A DNA stretch of 9,270 nt from Candidatus Bathyarchaeota archaeon (GCA_020356305.1 CP070636.1:281688-290957); one strand, 5' to 3'. Shown: positions 1 through 5,961, counted from the stretch's first letter. The notes: generated by a model not told the origin, from the letters alone. Numbers and translations: made by a program.

Positions 1-20
1 ACCCGAGGATACGATTCTAG
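1..20 (+). CDS. C-terminal end of a DppB/OppB-type ABC permease (partial)
   Basis: The frame starting at base 3 reads P-R-I-R-F and stops at TAG 18-20. The two bases before it (AC) fit an Asp codon, giving D-P-R-I-R-F. Peptide ABC importer permeases of the DppB type very often end in D-P-R-I-R-[YF], and DppB is normally encoded directly before DppC. The gene order and the ending therefore both point to DppB, with almost all of the gene off the window. Its stop codon is built into the Shine-Dalgarno sequence of the next gene, so the two genes are probably translated in sequence from one mRNA. Only six codons are visible, so the call rests on the motif and on context. Confidence 0.7.
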
Positions 21-26
21 GAGGAA
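18..26 (+). promoter_or_regulatory. Ribosome binding site of the DppC gene
   Basis: TAGGAGGAA is a near-perfect Shine-Dalgarno, five bases before the TTG at 32-34. It supports TTG as the true start of the DppC permease. It overlaps the stop codon of the preceding permease gene. Confidence 0.8.
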
Positions 27-31
27 CCGAA

Positions 32-922
32 TTGCCTACGCTTGGAACAAAAAGAGCCATCCTTACTCGGTTAATTCCAGGATTAACTTCGTTAACCAAG
101 AGAGGTTCAGCAGGATGGATGATGGTTATCGGGTTAGTAATAGTGTTGTCAATGGTCTTAATGACGCTGCTTGGTCCTTGGTTCGCACCATATGATCCAA
201 CGGCCATAAATGTTAGCCCGCCTCCAAATCCCAGTCCACCGAGCGCAGATTTTCCTCTAGGTACGAACCTTCTTGGTCAAGATATGCTAAGTAGAGTGTT
301 GCATGGTGGAAGTGTCATGCTTCAGGTAGCCCTTCTCTCAGTGCTTTTTTGTTTCAGCATAGGCGTACCTGTTGGTCTCCTTGCGTCATATGCTGGTGGC
401 GTGCTTGACAAAGTATTCAGCATAGTGATGGATAGTTTCTATGCTTTTCCGGGGTTGGTTTTAGCTATCGCCATAGCTGCTATGATGGGAAGAGGCGTAG
501 TCAATATGGCTCTCTCTATAGCAGTTGTCTATGTTCCATCTTACTTCAGAATAGTGCGAAGTCAAGTCCTAACCATAAAAGAATTGCCTTATACAGAAGC
601 TGCTCGAGCAACAGGTGCTAAAGGACGGACGGTGCTTCTTCGCTATATTCTGCCGAACGTTGTTCCTTCCATAGTGGTTGTGGCCACGGTCAATTTTGCT
701 GACGCAATTCTTACGGCTGCAGGCCTAACCTTTGTTGGTCTAGGGGTTGGAATAGATGTTCCGGATTGGGGTTGGGACTTGACGCAAGGGAGACAACTTC
801 TTCCAAGTGGTTCATGGTGGGTCATCACCTTTCCTGGCATCATGATTGCCCTCCTTGCGCTGGGATTCACACTTATTGGAGAAGGACTGAGCGAATTGTT
901 GAGTCCAAGACTTGAACAATGA
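32..922 (+). CDS. dppC: DppC-type dipeptide/oligopeptide ABC transporter permease
   Basis: This is one of the two membrane subunits forming the channel of a peptide-family ABC importer. At 296 residues it has the usual family length. A cytoplasmic N-terminus leads into a first membrane helix (about 29-50), followed by W-F-A-P-Y-D-P (50-56). The conserved G-T-[ND]-x-x-G-x-D-x-x-S-R stretch lies at 77-88, then further helices. The coupling-helix EAA motif, E-A-A-R-A-T-G-A, begins at 189 and is followed by the typical Y-I-L-P-N at 205-209. The C-terminus, E-G-L-x-x-L-L-S-P-R-L, matches the family ending. The TTG start is chosen for its strong Shine-Dalgarno. The gene overlaps the next by 11 bases and is cotranscribed with the DppB-, DppD- and DppF-type genes. 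The substrate could be di- or oligopeptides, or another ligand of this family such as nickel or a sugar oligomer. The sequence does not decide which. Confidence 0.93.
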   Translation: MPTLGTKRAILTRLIPGLTSLTKRGSAGWMMVIGLVIVLSMVLMTLLGPWFAPYDPTAINVSPPPNPSPPSADFPLGTNLLGQDMLSRVLHGGSVMLQVALLSVLFCFSIGVPVGLLASYAGGVLDKVFSIVMDSFYAFPGLVLAIAIAAMMGRGVVNMALSIAVVYVPSYFRIVRSQVLTIKELPYTEAARATGAKGRTVLLRYILPNVVPSIVVVATVNFADAILTAAGLTFVGLGVGIDVPDWGWDLTQGRQLLPSGSWWVITFPGIMIALLALGFTLIGEGLSELLSPRLEQ

Positions 923-1916
923 TGTGATCTCGTTGCCCTTGTTAGAAGTTGACTCGTTGACAGTAGATTACCGGACTCGGAGAGGGAACATTCGAGCTGT
1001 CAATAACGTATCCTTTGCTGTGGAGAAAGGTGAAACCCTAGGATTAGTTGGTGAATCTGGTTCCGGAAAATCCACCCTTGGGCTTTCTATGATCCGCCTC
1101 GTCCCTTCTCCGGGTGTGATTGTTAACGGTCACATAAGAATTGATGGAGTCGACATCATAGGTCTCTCCGAGGAGAAAATGCGCTCCATCCGAGGGAAAA
1201 AAGCTGCTTTCGTTTTTCAAGATCCCATGACCTCCTTAAACCCCGTTAAAAAAGTCGGAGCACACTTTGTTGAGTTGATACGAACCCATGAACCCAAGGT
1301 AAGCGAAGAAGAAACGCTCGGACGTACCGAGAAGGCACTGACCGATGTAGGAATACTACCCGATCGCATAAACGATTATCCACATCAATTTAGCGGCGGA
1401 ATGCGACAACGTATCATGATAGCTTTAGCAATTGCCCTTAACCCTGACTTAGTCATCGCCGACGAACCCACGACTGCTCTAGACGTGATAGTTCAAGCAA
1501 AGATACTAGACCTTTTGAAGAGTCTACGGAACACCTATGGAATGGCCCTTATCCTCATAACCCATGATCTAAGCATTGTCTTGGAGAGATGTGACAAAAT
1601 CATTGTGATGTATGCTGGAAATCTTGTTGAATACGCAAGTAGTACGGAGTTGCACAGAAATCCGAGGCATCCTTATACGCGAGGGCTTCTGAAAAGTATA
1701 CCCAACGTTGAGCTGGCTCAACAGAAGCTAGAGGCTATTCCTGGTTCGCCTCCAAATTTGCTTGACCCTCCAAAAGGCTGTCACTTTTGGCCTCGCTGTT
1801 CACTTGCCAAGAAGAAATGTCGTGTGGAAGAGCCTTCTGTCGTAGAGTTAAGCTCTGGACATTTCGTAAGATGCTTTGGGGAGATACATAACCGTGAGTG
1901 CCGTCACAACCGTTGA
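912..1916 (+). CDS. dppD: DppD-type peptide ABC transporter ATP-binding protein
   Basis: First of two ATPases powering the importer. All nucleotide-binding elements are intact: Walker A G-E-S-G-S-G-K-S-T (47-55), Q-loop F-Q-D-P-M-T-S-L-N-P (102-111), signature F-S-G-G-M-R-Q-R (160-167), Walker B V-I-A-D-E-P-T (181-187), D-loop A-L-D (189-191) and switch His218. The C-terminal oligopeptide-type extension has H-P-Y-T (253-256), then G-C-x-F-x-P-R-C with Cys290 and Cys296, followed by Cys303 and Cys321. This four-cysteine pattern is typical of the family and has been linked to an iron-sulfur cluster in some homologues. The start is uncertain: TTG 912 overlaps the preceding gene by 11 bases, and GTG 924 is in frame. 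Neither has a clear Shine-Dalgarno, so translational coupling is likely. The 334-residue length is normal. Confidence 0.95.
   Translation: MNNDVISLPLLEVDSLTVDYRTRRGNIRAVNNVSFAVEKGETLGLVGESGSGKSTLGLSMIRLVPSPGVIVNGHIRIDGVDIIGLSEEKMRSIRGKKAAFVFQDPMTSLNPVKKVGAHFVELIRTHEPKVSEEETLGRTEKALTDVGILPDRINDYPHQFSGGMRQRIMIALAIALNPDLVIADEPTTALDVIVQAKILDLLKSLRNTYGMALILITHDLSIVLERCDKIIVMYAGNLVEYASSTELHRNPRHPYTRGLLKSIPNVELAQQKLEAIPGSPPNLLDPPKGCHFWPRCSLAKKKCRVEEPSVVELSSGHFVRCFGEIHNRECRHNR
1878..1884 (+). promoter_or_regulatory. Likely ribosome binding site deciding the DppF start
   Basis: GGGGAGA lies inside the end of the DppD gene and ends nine bases before GTG 1894. An in-frame TTG at 1876 would sit on top of this site, which is why I prefer GTG 1894 as the start. 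Confidence 0.5.
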
Positions 1917-2874
1917 AAACCTAAAAAAGTATTTCCCGGTTCAGAAAAGCTTCCTCGAGAGGCTGTTCACACGAACAAGGGACTTCGTTAGAGCAGTCGA
2001 TGGTATCAGTTTTTCAGTGAGGAAGCAAGAAATCTTTACGTTAGCAGGTGAAAGTGGTTGCGGAAAGACAACTGCCGGAAAACTTCTTGTGAGGCTTCTT
2101 GAACCTACTGGAGGTAAAATATTCTTTGGAGGCCAAGACCTTGCAAGTCTAAAAGGCGAAGAACTTAGGGTGCTCAGAAGAAAAATACAGATTGTTTTCC
2201 AAGATCCCTATGCGTCGCTTAACCCTAGAATGAGGATAGGAACCGCTGTCGGTCACCCGCTTGAAATCCATAACCTGGCAAAGGGAGCAGAAAGGACAAC
2301 AAGAGTCATGGAAATACTTGAAAAGGTTGGCTTAACGCCTCCAGACCAATTCATTAACCTTTATCCGCATCAACTGAGTGGGGGCCAGAGGCAACGCGTC
2401 TCCCTCGCCAGATCAATTATCACAGGACCTCAATTTGTCGTCGCAGACGAACCTGTTTCTATGATCGATGTCTCCCTTAGAACTACCCTCATCGATCTAA
2501 TGCTGGACTTGAGGAAAGAACTTGGGCTAACCTATCTTTTCATCACGCATGACCTGGCTGTCGCTAAATACATATCGGACAGAATAGCCATCATGTACTT
2601 GGGAAAAATAGTAGAAATCAGCGAAAAAGAAGCAATTTTCTCAAATCCTTTACATCCATACACGCAAGCGTTGCTCTCCGCTATCCCAGTTCCTAATCCA
2701 GAACGAACGCGGAAAACCATAGAACTTAGAGGCGAGGTTCCATCTGCCATCAACATCCCTTCGGGCTGCCGTTTCCACCCACGATGCCCAAAAGCTTTTG
2801 ACAGATGCCCTCTCGAGGAACCTGTCTTGACAGATATTGGGAAAAATCACTTCGTTGCCTGTCATCTATACTAA
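1894..2874 (+). CDS. dppF: DppF-type peptide ABC transporter ATP-binding protein
   Basis: Second ATPase of the importer, expected to pair with the DppD-type subunit. Counting from GTG 1894, the elements are Walker A G-E-S-G-C-G-K-T-T (52-60), Q-loop F-Q-D-P-Y-A-S-L-N-P (102-111), signature L-S-G-G-Q-R-Q-R (161-168), Walker B V-V-A-D-E-P (182-187) and switch His219. The H-P-Y-T-Q-A-L-L stretch is followed by a Cys292/Cys298/Cys305/Cys323 extension like that of DppD. The D-loop region reads S-M-I-D instead of the commoner S-A-L-D. The catalytic residues are kept, so this is probably lineage variation. An in-frame TTG at 1876 would add six residues, but GTG 1894 has a better-placed Shine-Dalgarno and gives a typical N-terminus. 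The gene overlaps DppD by 23 bases and appears to be last in the operon. I see no convincing terminator directly after it. Confidence 0.95.
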   Translation: MSAVTTVENLKKYFPVQKSFLERLFTRTRDFVRAVDGISFSVRKQEIFTLAGESGCGKTTAGKLLVRLLEPTGGKIFFGGQDLASLKGEELRVLRRKIQIVFQDPYASLNPRMRIGTAVGHPLEIHNLAKGAERTTRVMEILEKVGLTPPDQFINLYPHQLSGGQRQRVSLARSIITGPQFVVADEPVSMIDVSLRTTLIDLMLDLRKELGLTYLFITHDLAVAKYISDRIAIMYLGKIVEISEKEAIFSNPLHPYTQALLSAIPVPNPERTRKTIELRGEVPSAINIPSGCRFHPRCPKAFDRCPLEEPVLTDIGKNHFVACHLY

Positions 2875-2993
2875 ACGCTTTTGGGGGGCCTACGCGTGCA
2901 ACCTCTTAACATAAAGGGGTCCCTCTAATCGTCATTTCAAAAGGAAAAACTCCGCAGAATTTTGATTTTGACCAAAGAAAAGCATTTCAGCAG

Positions 2994-3009
2994 AAGAAAA
3001 TAATATTTG
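2994..3009 (+). promoter_or_regulatory. Possible archaeal promoter for the 3106 gene
   Basis: A purine-rich stretch runs into AAAATAATATTTG, resembling a BRE plus TATA box. Initiation about 25 bases downstream would leave a leader of roughly 75 bases before ATG 3106. That leader would include a GC-rich imperfect palindrome at 3073-3089. This rests on pattern only, and AT-rich intergenic DNA gives such matches by chance. Confidence 0.3.
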
Positions 3010-3105
3010 ACTATGAAAAGGAGCACGAACAATACTCACAACAAAAAGGTTTTACACGTCTATTCTTCTGGTGCTGTGGCGCGCGCAGCAAAGCGGGGAT
3101 GAAAA

Positions 3106-3498
3106 ATGAAGAAAGTGAAAATGTTTGTCCATGAACCTTCCATTAATGACCTCCTTGGTCGTGAGTTCAGTCTCTTACTGAATGAGAATGCCCACATCAT
3201 AGATGCTATTGACGAAGTGGATAAGGTCATAAAACGCAAGGGAAGGTTTCCAGTTCTACAATATGGTAGTCTGCTTCACATGGTTTACAATCCTGTCGAA
3301 AACAGATTTTATGAACAAGTTGCGGTATCTGCTCATAAACAATCAGGGCAGATGCTGAACTTGAGGGCTAATCCAACTCAAGAGCTTCCTGATGGAATAA
3401 CGATTGTTTTGATACCGGCAGGGGGATGCATTAGCAAGTGGGAAGAAGCTATAGACTACATGAAGTTCTTGAGCACAATGTCAAAAGCTAGCACCTAA
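3106..3498 (+). CDS. Small protein with MoaD/ThiS-like (ubiquitin-like beta-grasp) ending; function unknown
   Basis: This 130-residue protein has no signal peptide or membrane helix. The layout suggests a beta-grasp fold: strand V-K-M-F-V-H (4-9), strand F-S-L-L-L-N (21-26), helix I-I-D-A-I-D-E-V-D-K-V-I (31-42), later strands (57-75), and a closing L-P-D-G-I-T-I-V-L-I-P-A-G-G (94-107). The closing segment resembles the L-x-D-G-D-x-V-x-x-x-P-x-x-G-G end of MoaD, ThiS and archaeal small modifiers. Those proteins are shorter (about 65-95 residues) and end at the GG, which is adenylated or conjugated. Here the GG (106-107) is followed by its only cysteine, Cys108, and a 23-residue tail predicted to be helical. 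No E1-like, MoeB or JAMM gene is in view. The gene stands apart from the ABC operon and probably has its own promoter. The fold assignment is inference from pattern. Confidence 0.75.
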   Translation: MKKVKMFVHEPSINDLLGREFSLLLNENAHIIDAIDEVDKVIKRKGRFPVLQYGSLLHMVYNPVENRFYEQVAVSAHKQSGQMLNLRANPTQELPDGITIVLIPAGGCISKWEEAIDYMKFLSTMSKAST

Positions 3499-3553
3499 CT
3501 TCCGTTTAGTGAGATTATCCCCAAAGAGGAACGGTAATACTGATTTTCACTTC

Positions 3554-3586
3554 GCAATTCTTAAGAAGCTTGACGTTGAGAATTGC
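3554..3586 (+). repeat. Inverted repeat upstream of the DUF3096-like gene
   Basis: GCAATTCT (3554-3561) and AGAATTGC (3579-3586) are exact reverse complements separated by 17 bases. The centre also holds the 10-base palindrome TTCTTAAGAA (3558-3567). The repeat ends just before the ribosome binding site (GGGAGA, 3590-3595) of the gene at 3604. It could be an operator or a hairpin in the leader that affects translation. No known regulator site is recognised. Confidence 0.5.
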
Positions 3587-3603
3587 TTTGGGAGAATAAA
3601 TCT

Positions 3604-3906
3604 ATGGCTGATTATGTGGATAAAGGACTGAAAAGAATTGGAATATCAATTTCAAAGCCTATGCTAGCAATAGTATGCATCATTTTCGGAATAATTGTCA
3701 TACTATTCCCAAATCTTCTCGTATGGATAGTCGGAGTATTCCTAGTAATTCAAGGAGCTCTGCTATTGGCCGACATCTTTGAACAGGAAAGACCAGTAAC
3801 TCCCACGACTACACCAAATGCTGTCTATTGTCCTCAATGTGGAACAAGGAACATGGAAGAAGCGGTCTACTGCAAAAATTGTGGAAAAACGCTTGACCAA
3901 GCATAG
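3604..3906 (+). CDS. Small membrane protein: DUF3096-like helical hairpin plus C-terminal zinc ribbon
   Basis: This 100-residue protein starts at ATG 3604, preceded by GGGAGA with an 8-base spacer. A TTG seven codons upstream lies inside the inverted repeat and is less likely. A short cytoplasmic-looking N-terminus carries S-I-S-K-P, followed by two hydrophobic helices (about 20-36 and 38-57) joined by F-P-N-L-L. This pattern matches small DUF3096-type membrane proteins (L-A-I-x-x-x-x-x-G-I-x-I-L-x-P). A flexible Pro/Thr linker (63-71) leads to a zinc ribbon with C-P-Q-C (76-79) and C-K-N-C (90-93), the Y-C-P-x-C-G / Y-C-x-x-C-G form widespread in archaea. The ribbon probably faces the cytoplasm by the positive-inside rule, as K and R cluster at the N-terminus. 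The molecular role is unknown. The ribbon may bind a partner protein or nucleic acid, but that is a guess. Confidence 0.85.
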   Translation: MADYVDKGLKRIGISISKPMLAIVCIIFGIIVILFPNLLVWIVGVFLVIQGALLLADIFEQERPVTPTTTPNAVYCPQCGTRNMEEAVYCKNCGKTLDQA

Positions 3907-3929
3907 CAACAGGGAAAGCATAACAGCGC

Positions 3930-3986
3930 CTAGAGAACTCACGAACAGAAGCAAGCGAAACCATACTGCTTGAGTTCTAGTTTTTC
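3930..3986 (+). terminator. Stem-loop with T-tract after the zinc-ribbon membrane protein gene
   Basis: The left arm CTAGAGAACTCA (3930-3941) pairs with TGAGTTCTAG (3971-3980), with two extra bases (AG) on the left. An inner AAGCA / TGCTT pair shares T3971 with the outer stem. TTTTTCT follows directly at 3981. This is a terminator-like arrangement starting 24 bases after the stop at 3906. Archaeal termination depends mainly on the T-tract, so the stem may instead protect or process the mRNA. GCAAGCG (3951-3957) can alternatively pair with CGCTTGC (4001-4007). Confidence 0.5.
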
Positions 3987-4013
3987 TCATTACAAATGGA
4001 CGCTTGCATACAC

Positions 4014-4039
4014 TAATATATTACCCAACCTATATACTA
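4014..4039 (+). promoter_or_regulatory. Two TATA-like elements upstream of the 4129 gene
   Basis: TAATATATTA (4014-4023, a perfect palindrome) and CTATATACTA (4030-4039) both resemble archaeal TATA boxes. Transcription starting about 25 bases downstream would give a leader of roughly 65-85 bases. It would contain the stem-loop at 4071-4096 and end at the GTG start of the next gene. Confidence 0.45.
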
Positions 4040-4070
4040 TTCTAAAGGTAGAATTCTCGTTAAGAATATC

Positions 4071-4096
4071 GGCAAAAGGCTTTCATGCGTTTTGCC
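4071..4096 (+). repeat. Inverted repeat (stem-loop) in the probable leader of the 4129 gene
   Basis: GGCAAAA (4071-4077) and TTTTGCC (4090-4096) form a 7-bp perfect stem with a 12-base loop. The right arm overlaps a second weak pairing, GCCA (4094-4097) with TGGC (4105-4108), so two mutually exclusive structures are possible. It matches no riboswitch class I know. Confidence 0.4.
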
Positions 4097-4128
4097 AGTT
4101 ATTTTGGCGATTCTACTAAAAACGTGAA

Positions 4129-4320
4129 GTGAAAACTAAGAAACCAGCGAACAAGCAGTTCAATAGATCAGAGCGAGAAGAAGCAATGAAATTTGAAATG
4201 GAAGCACTGGAAAAGGAAATACTTGATTTAAAGGGCAAAAAACGAGAAGAAGCAATGAAGGCTTATCGTAGACTTTTGCATTCCTCAGCAGATCCACTGG
4301 TTTATTTCATGAGATCGTAG
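4129..4320 (+). CDS. Hypothetical small charged helical protein
   Basis: A 63-residue protein from GTG 4129, or 44 residues from ATG 4186. I do not recognise it. It is dominated by Lys, Glu and Arg and is predicted to be almost entirely helical from about residue 12 to 50, compatible with a short coiled coil. The hexapeptide R-E-E-A-M-K occurs twice, at residues 16-21 and 39-44, encoded by an exact 17-base DNA repeat 69 bases apart, so part of the gene may have arisen by local duplication. The C-terminal part (A-D-P-L-V-Y-F-M-R-S) is less charged. No strong Shine-Dalgarno precedes the GTG. The upstream TATA-like elements and the separate gene 51 bases downstream suggest a small transcription unit. 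That it is a real gene is probable but not certain. Confidence 0.55.
   Translation: MKTKKPANKQFNRSEREEAMKFEMEALEKEILDLKGKKREEAMKAYRRLLHSSADPLVYFMRS
4174..4259 (+). repeat. Direct repeat of 17 bases inside the small helical gene
   Basis: CGAGAAGAAGCAATGAA occurs exactly at 4174-4190 and 4243-4259, 69 bases (23 codons) apart and in the same reading frame. Both copies encode R-E-E-A-M-K. Identity at the DNA level, including third positions, suggests a recent local duplication or gene conversion rather than protein-level selection alone. Confidence 0.8.
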
Positions 4321-4371
4321 TAGGGAGGGCCCAAGTCTCTTAAAGGAACAACTTAAAGGCGGGGTTATGGT

Positions 4372-4572
4372 TTGTCTCTTTCCGGCCTTCAATTTAAAAT
4401 GCGGTACAAAATTATTTCTAAAATTGAGAAAGCTGGAGCTACCTCCAAAGAGAAAGCCGTGACAGCTGAAGAGGCTGGATTAGACTTGCAAGAACAAAAA
4501 TGGCTAGACTATTTTGCTGGCGCTTTTCTTGAAACAATAAAGAAGACAAAAGACCAACGATATTATATTTAG
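4372..4572 (+). CDS. Small winged-helix-like hypothetical protein
   Basis: A 66-residue protein from TTG 4372, or 57 residues from ATG 4399 (M-R-Y-K-I-I-S-K-I-E-K). No enzyme motif is visible. Two or three amphipathic helices are followed by I-K-K-T-K-D-Q-R-Y-Y-I. A charged turn followed by an R-Y-Y-I strand is how many small archaeal winged-helix proteins end, so a DNA-binding or protein-docking role is possible. GGGG (4360-4363) sits eight bases before TTG 4372 and favours that start. The hydrophobic/charged pattern that looks conserved only begins at ATG 4399, so the start is open. A T/C-rich tract (4583-4596) after the stop is a weak terminator candidate between this gene and the convergent MFS gene. 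The existence of the gene is fairly well supported by composition, but its function is not known. Confidence 0.6.
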   Translation: MSLSGLQFKMRYKIISKIEKAGATSKEKAVTAEEAGLDLQEQKWLDYFAGAFLETIKKTKDQRYYI

Positions 4573-4726
4573 AAATGCACGCACTTTTCTCCCTTTAAGC
4601 AATCGTATTTCACTCAGCAGTTCCGCGATCGTTTATTCTTATGAGGCATCCGTTCACCTGCACGCTACTGATAGGGATAGCAGATTCGGGCGCCAGAAAA
4701 CATAGCGTTGGAAAGATTGGCAGAGC

Positions 4727-5944
4727 CTAGCTTTTTTCCGGTTTTTCCGCCCACACGGCAAAGGCAGTTGCTAAAATATTCGCGGTTGCACCTAGGAGAA
4801 AGGCGAAATAGTAGCTGCCACTCGAGTCAAAGATGTATCCCGCAAGAAACGGCCCAAAGACTCCGCCAATAGTCGGTCCAAACCCCATAAAAGCAATAAT
4901 ACTTCCCAAATTCTTTGTTCCAAAAAACTTGCTGGTCAACGCTGGCAGAATGGGCACGATTCCTCCGTGAGAAAAGCCGAAGACTATGGCGAAAAGGTGA
5001 AGCATCCAAACACTGTTCGATACGATAAGCCAAAACATAATCACGGTTTGACATAGAAGGCAAAACAACCATGCCCGTTTTATTCCGAACCTGTCCGACG
5101 CTGCACCAATGACCAATCTGCCTAAAACGCTGCATCCTCCAATTAGAGCCAGTACAACTGCCGCAGTCATCGAAGCTGCACCAACGTCTTCAGCATAGTA
5201 GTAAATGTGGACCAGAACCATTTGGAGACACAAAACCCATAAAAGATTGGAGAGCAAGACGAGCCAAAAGCCTTTGGTTTTCACTGCTTCAGAAACATTC
5301 CATCCATCAGTTGAGTTTGTTCTTTCTTTTCTGTTATCAGCGTGAGACACAGCATTTTGTTCGACTGGACCAGCTTTTATCATAAGTGCAGCAGGGACCG
5401 TAACTATCCAGACTATCAGGCCGACAATAGCATAAGCCCTTTGCCAACCGTAAACAGCGATGAAATAGCTTGCCAGTGGCGACATAATCAGCGTTCCCAA
5501 CCCTATGCCTGATGCAACAATGCCTAGAGCCAAGCCTCTCTTCTTCTCAAACCATTTCGCAGCTATAGACATAGGGGGAGAAAAAGCAGCTCCCATCCCC
5601 ACACCTATCAAAAGACCAAAAAAAACGTATAATTGCCCAACATCAACAATCCAACTACATAAAACCATCCCCAAACCCACCAAAAAACCGCTCACGCCAA
5701 TCGTTATTCCAGGGCTGTACCTGTCAGACAACGTACCCATCAGCATTGCAGAAAATCCGTGTACGATTATGCTGAGAGAGTAGGCACCTGAAATCAACGA
5801 TCTAGTTCAACCAAACTCATCCAACAAGGACTTCGAGAAGACTCCGAAAACATATTGAATGCTAAAGAAGATGAACATCGTCAAGAAAGACGCAACAACC
5901 ACAATCCAACCGTAGTAAAACCCCTGTCTTCTACGCTCCTCCAA
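4727..5944 (-). pseudogene. MFS transporter (OFA/monocarboxylate-like) interrupted by one in-frame TGA
   Basis: A 12-helix major facilitator protein, about 405 residues if read through. From TTG 5942-5944 it begins M-E-E-R-R-R-Q-G-F-Y-Y-G-W and runs through helix 1 to L-L-D-E-F-G, meets TGA (codon 46, bases 5807-5809), then continues T-R-S-L-I-S-G-A-Y-S. In oxalate/formate- and monocarboxylate-type MFS proteins this site commonly reads F-G-W-T-R, so TGG to TGA is the simplest reading. Motif A, G-T-L-S-D-R-Y-S-P-G, is at 70-79. A second D-R-F-G follows helix 8, and a charged loop (about 190-226) separates the two halves. The uninterrupted frame (TTG 5797 to the stop) gives 356 residues, lacks helix 1 and has no ribosome binding site. 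The rest of the gene shows no frameshift and normal codon use. So the lesion is recent, a sequencing error, or the TGA is read through. The substrate is probably an organic anion, by family only. Confidence 0.8.
5807..5809 (-). other. In-frame TGA replacing a probable Trp codon in the MFS gene
   Basis: On the minus strand the codons read GAG TTT GGT TGA ACT AGA TCG. The protein frame is continuous for 45 codons before and 359 codons after. The DppC-type, DppD-type and 6124-6579 genes all end at TGA, so TGA is a normal stop in this genome and wholesale recoding to Trp is not supported. Confidence 0.85.
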
Positions 5945-5951
5945 AAAGCCA

Positions 5952-5961
5952 TCTCCTTCCT
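5952..5961 (-). promoter_or_regulatory. Ribosome binding site of the full-length MFS gene
   Basis: On the minus strand AGGAAGGAGA lies seven bases before TTG 5942-5944. It fixes the original start of the MFS gene upstream of the TGA. Confidence 0.7.

Noticed and set aside
643..870. Minus-strand open frame inside the DppC gene
   Set aside because: It lies wholly within a well-conserved permease gene, and its translation is Pro/Arg/Thr-rich with no recognisable motif.
2875..2930. Terminator after the ABC operon around the GGGGGG run
   Set aside because: I found no stem of useful length and no T-tract following it.
4573..4726. Possible tRNA or small RNA between the convergent genes
   Set aside because: Neither strand shows a T-loop GTTCGANTC, a paired acceptor stem or an anticodon arm. 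Only a T/C-rich stretch after the 4572 stop is visible.
5505..5783. Plus-strand open frame over the start of the MFS gene
   Set aside because: The minus-strand translation is clearly an MFS protein. The plus frame is Pro/Thr/Ile-rich antisense with no ribosome binding site.
5807..5809. The TGA as a selenocysteine codon
   Set aside because: The family residue at this position is normally Trp, not Cys. I see no SECIS-like hairpin and have no sign of selenoprotein machinery in the window.
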